From Epiperipatus broadwayi (lineage: Eukaryota > Onychophora > Udeonychophora > Euonychophora > Peripatidae), in contig JAQFVV010006273.1 of NCBI GenBank assembly GCA_028023455.1, positions 5,760,889 to 5,824,888 of the forward strand: 64,000 nt of DNA. Reading direction: 5' to 3'. A model generated the notes under the pieces. It did not search any database. It had not been told where the DNA came from and was given only the letters and a program-made list of their open reading frames with translations. This document shows, in pieces, positions 11,780-23,422 of this stretch. Each line of letters starts with the position of its first letter. The first letter of the stretch is position 1. The position numbers and the translations under genes were made by a program.

Positions 11780-12330
11780 TACCTCTCTCAGTAAAACCCT
11801 GCTCAAATTCACCATGAAACATCTTTTTAGGAAGTCTGGTGTTGTTCGGGAATTTTATATATCAATTCAACAAAGATGTATTTTTTAATAATGCTCTCTA
11901 TAGTATCACTTCCAGTAAGTTTGAAAATATATTTATTGAGTTTTTGATTTTGCCATTGTATTCTAACATTTTTAGAGAGAGAATATTTTTAAATGAAACT
12001 TTTCCAAGCCTTAATGTTACATTGAAAGAATGTTTGAGTTTCACTTTCATAGAATTAATTAGGTTTAAAAAAAGATCTCTATATAAAGCTAATTTTGTTA
12101 CAATAGTTATTTCATGAAAAGAAGTACTCTACCATTTAACTTTCAAAAGCAATAGCAGCGTATTGCAATCTTTGTTGCACTTCAATGTCTAAGACATCTA
12201 TTGTAGTCAAAAAGCTACCAACATAATTAAATTTGTTCACTTCAATGTCTAAGACATCTATTGTAGGCAAAAAGCTACCAACATAATTAAATTTGTTCAC
12301 ATTCTCAAGCTGATACACATCCATGCAAAA
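11780..12330 (-). pseudogene. Second LINE reverse-transcriptase fragment with internal 60-bp duplication
   Basis: The minus-strand frame at 12136-12324 reads LENVNKFNYVGSFL...DIEV then QQRLQYAAIAFES. This resembles the post-catalytic segment of LINE RTs (VEEFVYLGS...EI..RI..A..AF). The block NKFNYVGSFL(P/T)TIDVLDIEV occurs twice because 60 bp are tandemly duplicated, one copy starting near 12180 and the other near 12240. Further downstream (to about 11800) a weak SETQTFF resembles the usual YGSETW block, with stops between. Its protein sequence differs from the LINE at 9350-11302, so it is a different element. Confidence 0.6.
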
Positions 12331-12399
12331 TGTTGCCGAATATATTTTTCTCTCATTGGCTGATAAAGAATTTAAAATTATTAAACATTAATTTTAAGC

Positions 12400-15300
12400 T
12401 ATAGTTTTTATATGTTGTGTTCAAATTTATTCATTTAGTTTTGAATTGAAAAAATGTTTGGAGAATGTATTCTGCTACATAATTTACAGGTATGGGGGAA
12501 AAGAATAGACAAGTTGATTAGAGAAAAGAATTATGGGAAGTGCATATGACTTTGCAAAAAATAAAAATTATATAAAATATAAAAGGATGTGTGACAGTAT
12601 TCAAAAGAATATGTGGCTTGGTGAAATAGCAGAAGTCTTAAATATCAAACAAAGAAGGCAAAATGAAATAAGGATTTTGATTATAGATATAGTTTATGGA
12701 GTTAGAAAAAAGTATTGAACATTTTTTTAGACTGTGTAATGCTGAAAATAAAATGTATTGATAGTAAGAAAAACTTAAAGGTAAAGAGAATTATAGTAGT
12801 GACTTTATGATCTTTTATTTAAGAGTTTTAAATGAAACTGGGAGCTATGAGGACAGACTAGTGGAACTATACTATTAAAATAGTTTTTTAAAAAAATATT
12901 TAATGTGATATGCAAGAGATTTGGAGAGAAATATTTCAATTGTCTAACAGGATTTTTCAGATACATACTCTATGCACTGAAATTTATTATTTCATAAAAA
13001 GAAATGTTGTTTTACATCACATTAATCAACATAACACTACAAATTTAGGTATTAGATTTATTAATATTTAATTTCTGTTCTACCAGACATTTTTGTAAAC
13101 ACAACAATAAAGATATCTAAATAACAACAATCCTTAAAATATATTTTATGCTGAATCAGTACTTTTCATCTCACACAAATCACAATATCTTATAGATGTT
13201 TATCATATATTTAGTATTTATTAATACCAAGTTATTTCATTTTGTGTGTTCCACTTGCATATCAAAGTATAATAATTTGCTATTGATAAATATTGAACAA
13301 ATGATAATGGAATGTGTAAGAGATTTTTTATCTGGGCTAACTGAAGAGAATTGATTCATGATGAAATATGCTTTGTAATTATTGGTCTTTTTCAAGGGTT
13401 TTTATTTATATGTTTTAGGAAAGGGTGATTGAATGGAAGAAGTTTTAAATATAACTAAAAAAGGGTATTATATATGAAAACAGAAAAGAGAGGGTGAATT
13501 ATCCCAAGTATATATTCAACTGGATGCTTTATCCACTTTAAAAGTATCATTACAAAATTAAAACTAACACTTATATTTATGAAGTTTTTAAACGAAAACT
13601 ATTTAAAAGTTTTGTATGTATTTTTTATGTATTAAGAGTATGAGCAATAATGCACATACTCATTTATATTTTAAAATTCTGTGATTTTGCTTTTTCAATA
13701 GATTTTAATTTAAAATAATTTACTTTTGATGCTTGTTTTTTTATTACAGTAATTAAGAGTAAGCAAAGTTTTAATCTATTTGTAAAAGGATTTTAATTTT
13801 AAAAAGTTTTTATTGTGATCAAGTTTCTTTTTATTTTTGATTGTAATCTACTTTAAAAGCTGAGACTTATTTTCTCATTTATTTTTTTAATTAATTTTGA
13901 ATGAGATAAGAGCCCTGGTGAGATACTGCTTTTTTAATTAAAAATTACGTGGGAGATAAAGATTTATCTTGATCAAAACCTTTTAAATAAAGATTAGGTG
14001 GGAGATAACAATTCACATAAATAGCCCTTGGTTTATGACTGATTTATTATTTGGCTTCTTATTCAGATTGCTGTATTAACTACTACATTTTCCAATCATG
14101 GATGGTGGATGCCCTATATTTTGATGATTGCTGATCATGTTTTATATCACAACTACTGATATTATATTTTTGTGACTGGAAAATTATTGATTACTATTTG
14201 CTATGGTAGTAGTGACAATCCAGTTGCTATACCAAAAATACACACTATGAGAAAACTTCCTAAAATTATGCAGTGCTAAACAATTCCAAGACAAACCCCA
14301 AAACTCCATAATTATGCCTTCAAAAACATGACCTAAAAGCTTGATCCAGAACAGATCCCAATGATTTTCTTTAGACTCTCAAACATATAAGTAATCTTTG
14401 AGATGAACTCTAGGTAGAAATAAACTGTGCATTACCCCACTGGAAAAAATCAGCTGGACCAAACATTATGCCTTGAGGTAAACAAACATTTTCACATTAT
14501 AACCAGGGCTTAAATCACTTGTATAAATCTCTATGTTTCAATCTCTATGTTAAAGTCTCAGCCTAATCTAAAAAAAAATCTTCACCAATAATAAGATGTA
14601 TAATTATTTAAGTCTCTCTAATTATTTTATAAACTGTATTGGCATCTTAGTTTTAAGATTTCATATTTTAAATTTATTTATCCGAGAGTGTTTTGTGAGT
14701 TTATATTTTATATGCTTAGTGTTTTTCCTCTTTTTATAATACTAACTCTTGATAAATGCTTGGGCAGATATTAGTATATATTTTTAACTCACCTGTCACT
14801 TATTTTTTTGTTATCATTTATTTAGACAGTCTTGTTTTGCATTTCCTGCAGACCCCAGATCTTTGGGTAGTGATTTTTTGATTGTATTGCTCTGTTTTTT
14901 CTAGTCAGTAGAAATGTTGTTTTTTCTATGTTTCAAATTATGTAATATCGTAATCTTTTCTTTTTCTTTTGTCAGGATCATCTTGGTGATCGTGAAGGTG
15001 GCCATTCATGATGGGTTTTTGCAGGCAAATGACATTCGTATAATATTCTGAGGTTATCTTGTCAGGTTGCAAAAAAAGATCACTCTGATGATTCATTAAA
15101 TTTTTGTACAAGATCATTTTTTTATTTTAAATCTCTAACTAAAGAAAAGGGAAAGTGGTTTTTATAAATTGTTAGCAGGAAGACATTATAAATTCCTTTT
15201 AATTCTTAAATGACAAAACAAACTTATCTGCCAGGGTGTTTAACCCCCAGTTCACTTCTCATGAATTATTTCATTTTTGACCAATTTGCCCTGGTAAATT

Positions 15301-15460
15301 TTTTCATAAGTATTATGCATCAAAATGCATATATTACCATATATTTTATTATATAAAAATTTCACTAAAACAATTATGCTAAAAGGCAGAAAATTCAAAA
15401 TTCCTGCTCTTACAATAGACATAAGCTCTGCCCTGACATGTTCAGGCATTATTTGTTGTC
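12400..15460. other. Intergenic DNA, no gene recognised
   Basis: No family-level protein similarity is visible. The short frame at 12533-12718 has no recognisable motif. Around 13925-14010 a stretch of about 35 bp ending in gtgggagataa is imperfectly repeated. I see no reliable exon. Confidence 0.55.
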
Positions 15461-15462
15461 AA

Positions 15463-15476
15463 GTCTGTAAAACATT
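15463..15476. repeat. Left target-site duplication of retrozyme-like element
   Basis: GTCTGTAAAACATT is repeated exactly at 16718-16731, on the far side of the element. A 14-bp duplication supports a retrotransposition-type insertion spanning 15477-16717. Confidence 0.8.
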
Positions 15477-15626
15477 AAGTATCACATGATCACATTTCCT
15501 ATACTAGCACATTAATTGTTGATAAACAGAGCAAAACTCTCCATACAGTATTGCCACCTGTGCTAAACAAAGTAATCAATGGATGCCAGAAGTCTTGTGC
15601 ATAAATTCCCTATCCAATGCCTACTC

Positions 15627-15686
15627 ATCCAATATCTCCAGACAAGTTTCTGGATTGTGGCCTTCATCAGTGAGGAGCTTTGTATC
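15627..15686 (-). ncRNA. Hammerhead-like motif, family 2 copy a
   Basis: On the minus strand: core CTGATGA, helix II region AGGCCACAATCCA, GAAA, and a helix III reading ACTTGT before C17. The core is intact. Helix II is short and weakened (one G-to-A change against copy b), and the outer helix I is partly disrupted (gtatc in place of ggatc). Confidence 0.6.
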
Positions 15687-16082
15687 TGAGAGCACTGCAT
15701 CTAGATCTTAGGATCTAATGCAACCCTATAGCAACCACCTTTTATCTCTACTTAACTACAAAACTATGAGAAGGAAATTGAAAACACAAAAAATATTTTC
15801 AATCAAAGATCAATAGCTTATATAGTCATATGGGTCTGAACTCAGTTCAGCACCCATACATTTTGGTGTTTTTGGCTTCGTCACAACCATAGCCGCCACT
15901 ATCCTATTAGGCAGGATTGGTGTAAAACCATTAAGCATCACATGATCACATTTCCTATACAAGCAGATTAATTGTTGATAAACAAAGCAAAACTCTCCAT
16001 ACAGTATTGCCACCTGTGCTAAACAGAGTAATCAATGGATGCCAGAAAGCTTGTGCATAAAATCCCTATCTAATGCCTACTC

Positions 16083-16141
16083 ATCCAATATCCCCAGACT
16101 AGTTTCTGGCTTGTAGCCTTCGTCAGTGAGGAGCTTTGGAT
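16083..16141 (-). ncRNA. Hammerhead-like motif, family 2 copy b (best of family)
   Basis: On the minus strand the outer helix I is ATCC/GGAT and the inner helix I has six pairs (UCCUCA/UGGGGA). The core is CTGACGA, helix II GGCU-ACA-AGCC is flanked by an A/A mismatch, then GAAA, palindromic helix III ACTAGT, and C17 at 16097. Core bases match the consensus. The non-paired A/A at the helix II base departs from the usual G-C and may lower activity. Confidence 0.68.
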
Positions 16142-16559
16142 CTGAGAGCACTGCATCTAGATCTTAGGATCTAATGCAACCCTCCAGCAACCACCTTTTA
16201 TCTCTACTTAACTACAAAACCATGAGAATGAAATTGAAAACACAAAAAATATTTTCAATCTAAGCTCAATAGCTTAATGTGCTAGTATAGGAAATGTGAT
16301 CATGTGATGCTTAATGGTTTAACACCAATCCTGCCTAATAGGATAGTGGTGGCGATGGTTGTAAAAAAGCCAAAGACACCAAAATGTATGGGTGCTGAGC
16401 TGAGTTTAGACCCTTATGACTATATAAGCTATTGAGCTTAGATTGAAAATATTTTTTGTGTTTTCAATTTCATTCTCATAGTTTTGTAGTTAAGTAGAGA
16501 TAAAAGGTGGTTGCTAGAGGGTTGCATTAGATCCTAAGATCTAGATGCAGTGCTCTCAT

Positions 16560-16618
16560 ATCCAAAGCTCCTCACTGACAAAGGTCACAAGCCAGAAACT
16601 AGTCTGGGGATATTGGAT
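16560..16618 (+). ncRNA. Hammerhead-like motif, family 2 copy c (core broken)
   Basis: The plus-strand inverted copy keeps ATCC/GGAT, GAAA and ACTAGT-C, but its core reads CTGACAA. G8, a key catalytic base, is A. Predicted inactive. The same G8 change occurs in the duplicated copy at 23697-23755. Confidence 0.65.
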
Positions 16619-16717
16619 GAGTAGGCATTAGATAGGGATTTTATGCACAAGCCTTCTGGCATCCATTGATTACTCTGTTTAGCACAGGTGGCAATACTGT
16701 AAGGAGAGTTTTGCTCT

Positions 16718-16731
16718 GTCTGTAAAACATT
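16718..16731. repeat. Right target-site duplication of retrozyme-like element
   Basis: An exact second copy of the 14-bp sequence at 15463-15476. Confidence 0.8.
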
Positions 16732-16964
16732 TGGCATTTTATGACATTGTTTAAAGAAAATAGTTTCAATGATCAAAAACATGTTTATTTGTGAATTTAT
16801 TATGGTTTTATATTTTTTGCAATAATTTACATTATATATATTAGATATCAAAAAATATAAATTATTAAAACTTATTTTGATGTGAAATACTTTATTTTAA
16901 AAATGTAATGTTATATTAGCAGCTAATATAAATATGGTCTGAAACAATTTACAAGATTAGCTTT

Positions 16965-17400
16965 TGTAATGTCTTCGCCCCTAAGCTTTTCCAGAGGGGT
17001 AGAAAAAAAAACTTACAATCTGATCAAAACTCAGCTCAACAACTCTTAAAACCGTTGTGCCGCAAATAGCTCTTAATAGCTTTATGTATCCACTTCTGTT
17101 AACAAGACTGTAACAAGTGCATGATGTTTTTCTCTAGCAGTTTATATATCCCTCTGAGTTCTTTTGTTAACTCTTATCTGCTACATTCTGAAAACTTAAT
17201 CGCGTGTTTTCCAAATCTGTTTTATTGTTCTTACTTTAATTAGATATTTTTATCTCTGATAAAAATAATCCCACAATTTGTTTTTAATTATAATTATTTT
17301 CCATTATAATTATTTTTACTTTCAATAAAATAAATTGAAAACTTCTGGAGTAAATTGTCTCTAGTAAACTCGCTGTTTATTTCTCACAATGAATACAACA
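16965..17400 (-). repeat. 3' LTR of the gag-only element
   Basis: About 436 bp, TG...CA bounded. It differs from the 5' LTR by scattered substitutions (for example aaaaaaaaa against aaaaacac near 17000, and ctcaac against ctgaac), so integration is not very recent. Confidence 0.9.
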
Positions 17401-17502
17401 CTTCCTCCCCTCACTCCAGAAGTTAGAGTTTATTTATGTTACACATAATCATCCAATATGCATGTTTCCTTTTTAAGCTTGGAGAAAACTTGATTTTTCC
17501 TA

Positions 17503-18882
17503 TTAATCGATATAACCTTGATAATTGTGTAAACTCTTTTTTTTTCTCACTGCCTTGAGTGCTTTTTTCTCTCGCTTGGAGAGACTCTGGGTTTTTTCCT
17601 GTTCTGCGGTTTTTGTCTCTGGCCATTCACTGTCTACAGATTTCCTTTCTAAAAAATCTTCAAACATGTCAATTTCATTTTCACTTTCAGACATCTTTTC
17701 CTGTAGTTCCATTTCATACTGCTGCTAACTCTATACCTGCTTGGATAATTTTGACATTTCGAGTTCGCTTTTTAACTCTTCGTTCGATCTTTCAAAAGTC
17801 TGACATTCTGAAAATTTGCTTTCTAATTTTTTACTAAATTCTGAATTTTGTTGTTCCAGTTCTTCTTTTAATTTAGTTAATTCATAAACATCCTGTTTTA
17901 ATTTGTCCACTTCTTTTGATAGTTCTTTAAATTGCAAGTTGAGTTGTAGCTCCGATTGTGTCTTTCTCTCAAGCATGTCAGCTAATTTTTGGTTACGTGA
18001 CTCTAATTCTTGTTGTTTAGTGATCTGACTTTGTCTTTGCAAAACAGTCCAATCTCTCATGGCCATTCTTTGTCCCTTAGTTGATACATAGCCAATGGTA
18101 TATGTTGTATCATCTGTGCCTGGATTACATTTTGTTTGACGTGGTTTTTTCCATACCACTGCTAAATGTCCTTTAAATCCGCAGTTAAAACAATTTTCAT
18201 ATTTCCATTTGCAATTCTTAGATACATGGCCAGTTTTAGCACAGCAGAAACATTTCACTGTTAACATTTTCTTTCTGTTAAAATTTTCATTCTTCAGCTG
18301 CTGATTTTGATCTGTTTTATAAACTGCCATTTTTCTGGTGTCTTCTGAGTTGTTTCTAAAAGCTGTGGCTTGCTCAATTACTTCTTCATATGCTATTCCT
18401 TTTCTAATAGCCACTTCATATGATAAGGCGCTTTCCATTAACAATGTCTGTCGCAATCTTTCGTCATACATTTTCCACAATAATTGATCCAGAAAAGCTT
18501 GTTCTAAAATTTCGCCATAATCACAGTTTTTTGCCAGCTTTTTTAATGCTATATCATAGTCTTTAATTATTTCCTCCCTGGCTTGTTTTCTATTTTTCAA
18601 AGTTAATCTAGCTACGTGTCTAGATGGCTTTGGGCTAAAATAGTCCATTAATTTTTTAACTATATCTTCAAAATGTACTCCATCAGTTATCGGTCCTTCC
18701 CATAATTTATTAATAATTTCTATGAGTTTGTGTCCTCCTAAACATAAAAGTGCGACCACTTTTTTTTCATTATTTTTTATCCCATTTAACTTGAAAAAAT
18801 TTTCCAATTGAATTATATAGAAAGGCCATTCCTCAGCATTTTCAATGCTAAATTCAGGAATACTGCTTTGTCCTAATGACAT
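17503..18882 (-). pseudogene. gag: Gag polyprotein with CCHC knuckles and coiled-coil tail, two in-frame stops
   Basis: The open part is 383 residues (18882-17731). Residues about 17-175 resemble the Ty3/Gypsy capsid region: W19, LENFFKLNGI, a conserved YFSPKPSRHVAR segment near 81-92, and the LKKLAKNCDYG...LDQLLWKMYD pattern at 113-140. A nucleocapsid follows with knuckle 1 C211-X2-C214-X4-H219-X4-C224. Knuckle 2 is C231-X2-C234-X4-H239-X4-W244, so its last cysteine is lost. Residues about 285-383 are Glu/Lys/Gln/Leu-rich with heptad-like spacing, probably a coiled coil. Two UAG codons (about 17731 and 17725) then interrupt the frame, which stays open and similarly charged to 17503. Gag would package the element RNA. 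The stops and the missing cysteine suggest decay or a supplied-in-trans lifestyle. Confidence 0.88.
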
Positions 18883-18972
18883 TTTACTTGTTTCCGAATG
18901 TATCGATTGATTTTCTCGTCTGGCTTATTCCTTCAAGTTTTACTAGGTTTGAAACTTAGACTGCACCAATAT

Positions 18973-19406
18973 TGTGATGTCTTTGCCCCTAAGCTTTTCC
19001 AGAGGGGTAGAAAAACACTTACAATCTGATCGAAACTCGGCTGAACAACTCTTAAAACCGTTGTGCCGCAAATAGCTCTTAAAAGCTTTACGTATCCATT
19101 TCTGTTAACGAGACTGTAACAAGTGCACGATGTTTTTCTCTAGCAGTTTATATATCCCTCTGAGTTCTTTTGTTAAGTCTTATCTGCTACATTCCGAAAA
19201 CTTAATCGCGTGTTTTCCAAATCCGTTTTATTGTTCTTACTTTAATTAGATATTTTTATCTCTGATAAAAATAATCCCACAATTTGTTTTTAATTATAAT
19301 TATTTTCCATTATAATTATTTTTACTTTCAATAAAATAAATCGAAAACTTCTGGAGTAAATTGTTTCTAGGAAACCTGCTGTTTATTTCTCACAATGAAT
19401 ACAACA
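18973..19406 (-). repeat. 5' LTR of the gag-only element
   Basis: About 434 bp, matching 16965-17400 and the solo LTR at 24102-24536. It is followed on its outer side by the 5-bp duplication GCTTT. Confidence 0.9.
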
Positions 19407-19411
19407 GCTTT

Positions 19412-22400
19412 TATGTAAGCAATCTACTTATACTTATGAGTATGAAAATATCACAATTTTGCAATAAATATTAAAATATTTTAAACTTTTAAAGCATAAT
19501 TTATTAGATATAAGAGAAATAAATAAATATTTATTTGGATGTTTAAAAAAAAGAAATAAATATTTCATTGATTTTGTAAACTGAAAATAATCTTTCTAAA
19601 AACAATGACATCTAAACTCTTTGTTTTCATTACGATCTAATTTTTTTAATATTGGCAAAAACAAAATGTGAACATTTAAAATTTATTTCAATAGTAAACA
19701 AAAATATCTATCAAATGAAATCAAATTTATTATTTTCTGATAAGTAATAATCATTTACTGATATATTTTACATTGATTTGTGAGACAAAAAAATATCATA
19801 AAATGCTGAAATGTGAGTCTTATGCTGCATAGTAAGAGGGTAAATGTTACTTTATTCTCATATATTTTAATAAATCCACTGACAAATTTAGATCAAATTC
19901 ATGCTTTGTTTGACTATTTATTTTCAATTTAATAAACTTTAAAATTGTTCATAATTACTTTGGCTAACATTTGTCTCTGTGTCCTTTTCTCAATTTTCTG
20001 AACAATGTTAATGATATTTTTCTCTTCCTGGGTTTAGCTGGTAGCATTTATCATCATCATTAACTTTTGATTCATTGTAAATTAAATCTTCTAGGTTGAC
20101 ATTGGCCTAGTGGGATTATTAGTAATCAAAAGAAGATCAAAGAGACCGGTACAGTATATTTAATTTAAAAGCAGATATATTGATTTTAAACCAAGGCTTA
20201 CATTTCTATCTGGCCTAGAAATAATTATAACTAATATATGATTAGTAACAATCATTAATGTATTTATCTGAAGTATTTGGTATTATAACTGCAGGTATAA
20301 TAAGTATAATACATTTAAGTCAAGGTATATGAATATATATATATATATATGTCTGTTTTATTGGTTTTAGAAGTGCATCTCTAATCTCATTTTCACTATA
20401 TTATAACCATCCAACAGGATAGAAAATGGCAAGAGATAAACATAAACACATAAATAACTTAATTTCATATTTCATTCTACCATAAATTTCTGAAATATAT
20501 AAACCAAGAATCTGAAAATCTTGCCCAATAATTATACAATTTTCTTCATTATTATTTGTATATTATACTTGCTTATTTTATATACTAAACCAATGTTTGC
20601 ATTTTTTTTGACAGATACCAAAATCATTTGTGAGTATTTGCATCATGTATCAGATATTAATAATTATACCAAGTGTTCATAAATGTCAAGTGACATTTAA
20701 GCACAAAAACGACAGAATAAGAACACTACTTCTATTTATAAGATTTAAAAGTAAGATTTCACCACCATTTTCCCCTCTTCCCTACACACACACTTTTTAC
20801 AATGGAAGACAATCCAAAACTCTTTAGCTTTTGGCATTTCCTAACTAAACTACACTTAAACCACTGATATTCCATGTTCTTTAACTTTTTTATTGTTGGT
20901 TTTATATGCCAACTGAAGTGGTATTACATAGTCCATTTTTTTCATTCTAACACTCTTAGGGACGGATGTTACCCTAATAACAGTTACTCATTTAATCAGC
21001 ATTAATCAATGCAAGATAGCGATTTATTTATAAAAATTTATATTTTAATTTTTATTTCTGTTGAAAGATGTCAGATCTAATCAAGTGATAAACAAAGCTT
21101 TGGAAATTTTTCTCTTCATTCAAAAAACAATGAGTATTTTCATGTTGTTTTGCTTAGCAAGAAAAAATGTATATTTATTATGATTTTAAAACTTATTTTT
21201 GCATTGCAAAAAAATTTTAATTCAATAATTTTTTAATTCATAAAAATAAAGGGTTTTTTTTTTTTAAGAATTAAAACAACACACGTTTTCTGAATAAATG
21301 TAAATTGTAAACTCAAATATAATTTGCATTTTTTAATTCTTATTAATAATTGAAAACGAATAAATTTTAAAATTGTTTCATTTTTTAATACATTTACCAA
21401 CATTTAAAATATTAATTATTATAAAAAAAAATATTTTAGATTTTTTTAATAAACCCTACTTAACAGTATTAAAAAAATCAAAAAGAAATGAAAATGTATT
21501 TATCTATATTTTATTTGTCTAAACCAATATACAATTATCTATGCAACACTCATATGATTACTACTTTATGCATTTGAGGAAAAGTGTCACCTTATTGAAA
21601 TATCAGTATTTTAATTTATTTTATTAAATTTCGTTACTCCTGAAAACATGATTTATAAATAAATATACTTTGCCTGTTAAAACATTCATTTCAACATATA
21701 TATATTATAAAGCTTATTTTTGAGAGTAACTATGTTTAATAGAATAAAATAAACTTATTACCAGTATTTCGATAAGATAACATTTATCCTCAACTGGATG
21801 AAAAAATATTATAATACTTACATGGATATAGTATATATACATAAAACACCTTTCACCCATGAAACAATTGTTTTAACATATGTATATATATTGAGACAGA
21901 CAACCTTAGTCTAATACATTAGTGGAGTAAATAAATAATTAAAAAAATAGTAAAAAAACAAATTAATCATTCTATTAGTTTATTAATCTCTTTAGTGAAA
22001 GCAGCTTAGCAAAACCCAATGCTAACATAGTTATATAATAAGAAAATATAGAAAATACAACAATAGTTCTCAATAGTATTTCATCATAATGATTGTGAAA
22101 TAGTTAGAAATGTGCATGGATGCATACAATGCAAGTGTACACATACATCAATAAGGTACTTGAGTATTAAATCTGCAATATAGGGGAGATAGGAGACCTT
22201 TTTACACCCACAATAAAAGTGTGATGTTGCAATGATGTAATATTGAAGAAATAATCCTACATTTTTCAGAGGTAATGATGTCATAGTTGATGTCATATCG
22301 TCATAGATGATGTCATACTGAAAAAAATAATCGGACCTTTTTCAGTTATTGTCCAGATTTGTTTCTGACAACAGCTATTTTTTCCATTGCGGTATTTTTA

Positions 22401-22790
22401 TCATATTCATTGTGTTTTCTCTATAAAAAAAAGCAATTGCAGTTTTATGAAAATCCCAGTATACTTTGAAATCAAGTGGTTTTATTTTTGGAGCAAAAAT
22501 TTTTAGTGCAGTTCTTCATTTTCTGCGTTAATATTTAATAGGAAATGTTTGATTTTAACATGTAAATTTCTGATATATATTACATGGTAAGTGTCATAGA
22601 AATGTAGTTAATGTATTTTTATCCAAATTATTTCAAAATTATAATCATTTATTGTTTGTTTTATGTATATTTGAATAACTATTTTTTTGATTAATGGCAT
22701 CATTCTTAAAATTTTTTTTTTTTTTAAAAAAAGTTGTTCAAAATTACTTTAAAATCAAAATCATTTACTGTTTGTTGGTGTATATGTAAT
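19412..22790. other. Unique-looking AT-rich DNA of duplication unit 1, no gene recognised
   Basis: It is matched almost base for base by 24542-27915. It contains a short TA run near 20334-20350 that differs in length between the units, and long T/A homopolymers. No reading frame keeps a recognisable protein. Confidence 0.65.
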
Positions 22791-22958
22791 AAACCACTAA
22801 ACATCACATGATCACTATCTCATACTAGCACAATAATTGTTATTAAACAATTCAAAACAAAACAACACTCTCCATATAGTAGTGCCATCTTGTGCTAACA
22901 AGAGCAATCAATGGATGCCAGAAGGCTTGTGCATAAAATCTCTATGTAGTGCCTACTC

Positions 22959-23017
22959 ATCCAATATCCCCAGACTAGTTTCTGGCTTGTGGCCTTCATC
23001 AGTGAGGAGCCTTGGAT
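22959..23017 (-). ncRNA. Hammerhead-like motif, family 2 copy d
   Basis: On the minus strand: outer helix ATCC/GGAT, core CTGATGA, helix II region AGGCCACAAGCCA, GAAA and palindrome ACTAGT-C17. The core is complete; helix II has three firm pairs flanked by an A/A mismatch. Confidence 0.65.
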
Positions 23018-23422
23018 CTGAGAGCACTGCACCTAGATCTTAGGATCTAATGCAACCCTCCAGCACCCACCTTTTAACTCTATTTAACTACAAAACTCTG
23101 AGAATAAAATTGAAAACACTATTAATATTTTCAATCCAAGCTCAATAGCTTATATAGTCATATGGGTCTGAACTTAATTCAGTACCCATACATTTTTGTG
23201 TCTTTGGCTCTTTAACAACCATAGCCACCACTATCATATTAGACAGGATTGGTGTTAAACCACTAAACATCACATGATCACTATCTCATACTAGCACAAT
23301 AATTGTTATTAAACAATTCAAAACAAAACAACTCTCCATATAGTATTGCCATCTTGTGCTAACAAGAGCAATCAATGGATCCCAGAAGGCTTGTGCATAA
23401 AATCCCTATCTAGTGCCTACTC

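Larger units (their letters stand above)
15477..16717. mobile_element. Retrozyme-like element, family 2, first insertion
   Basis: A full direct unit of about 456 bp starts near 15477. A partial direct unit (about 15934-16277) follows, then an inverted unit (about 16278-16717). All three copies carry a hammerhead-like motif. A 14-bp target duplication flanks the whole element, so the direct-plus-inverted composite integrated as one piece. Apart from the ribozyme, family 2 shares with family 1 a second box of the form catatgggyctgaac...ttcag, about 200 bp from the hammerhead. Short ORFs that run through it are chance frames. It has no coding capacity, so mobilisation would need another element's enzymes. 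Confidence 0.8.
16960..19411 (-). mobile_element. Gag-only LTR retrotransposon (Ty3/Gypsy-type gag, no pol)
   Basis: Two LTRs of about 435 bp (16965-17400 and 18973-19406) in the same orientation have TGTTGTATTC...ACA-type ends. An exact 5-bp target duplication GCTTT lies at 16960-16964 and 19407-19411. On the minus strand, a purine tract rich in GAGG/GGAAG abuts the 3' LTR (17401-17417). A primer-binding-site-like TGGTGCAGTC lies just inside the 5' LTR (about 18960-18970). The interior is only about 1.57 kb and encodes Gag (17731-18882) plus a coiled-coil extension. There is no room for protease, RT or integrase, so the element must be mobilised in trans. It resembles the TR-GAG type of non-autonomous element. 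Confidence 0.9.
16560..22795. repeat. Segmental duplication, unit 1
   Basis: This interval (right arm of the retrozyme-like element plus following DNA) is repeated in the same orientation at about 23697-27915, with only scattered substitutions and small indels. The main difference is that unit 1 has a full-length gag-only LTR element at 16965-19406 where unit 2 has a solo LTR. The unit ends near 22795, where unit 1 joins the second retrozyme-like element. Short matching ORFs (20630-20827 and 25756-25953) are duplicated chance frames that differ at several residues. Confidence 0.9.

Noticed and set aside
15477-16717. CRISPR-like direct repeats
   Set aside because: There are only two direct units of several hundred bp and no short-repeat/spacer pattern; the genome is eukaryotic.
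20630-20827. A 65-residue ORF conserved in both duplication units (also 25756-25953)
   Set aside because: The conservation only reflects the recent duplication; there is no motif and no sign of selection on codons.
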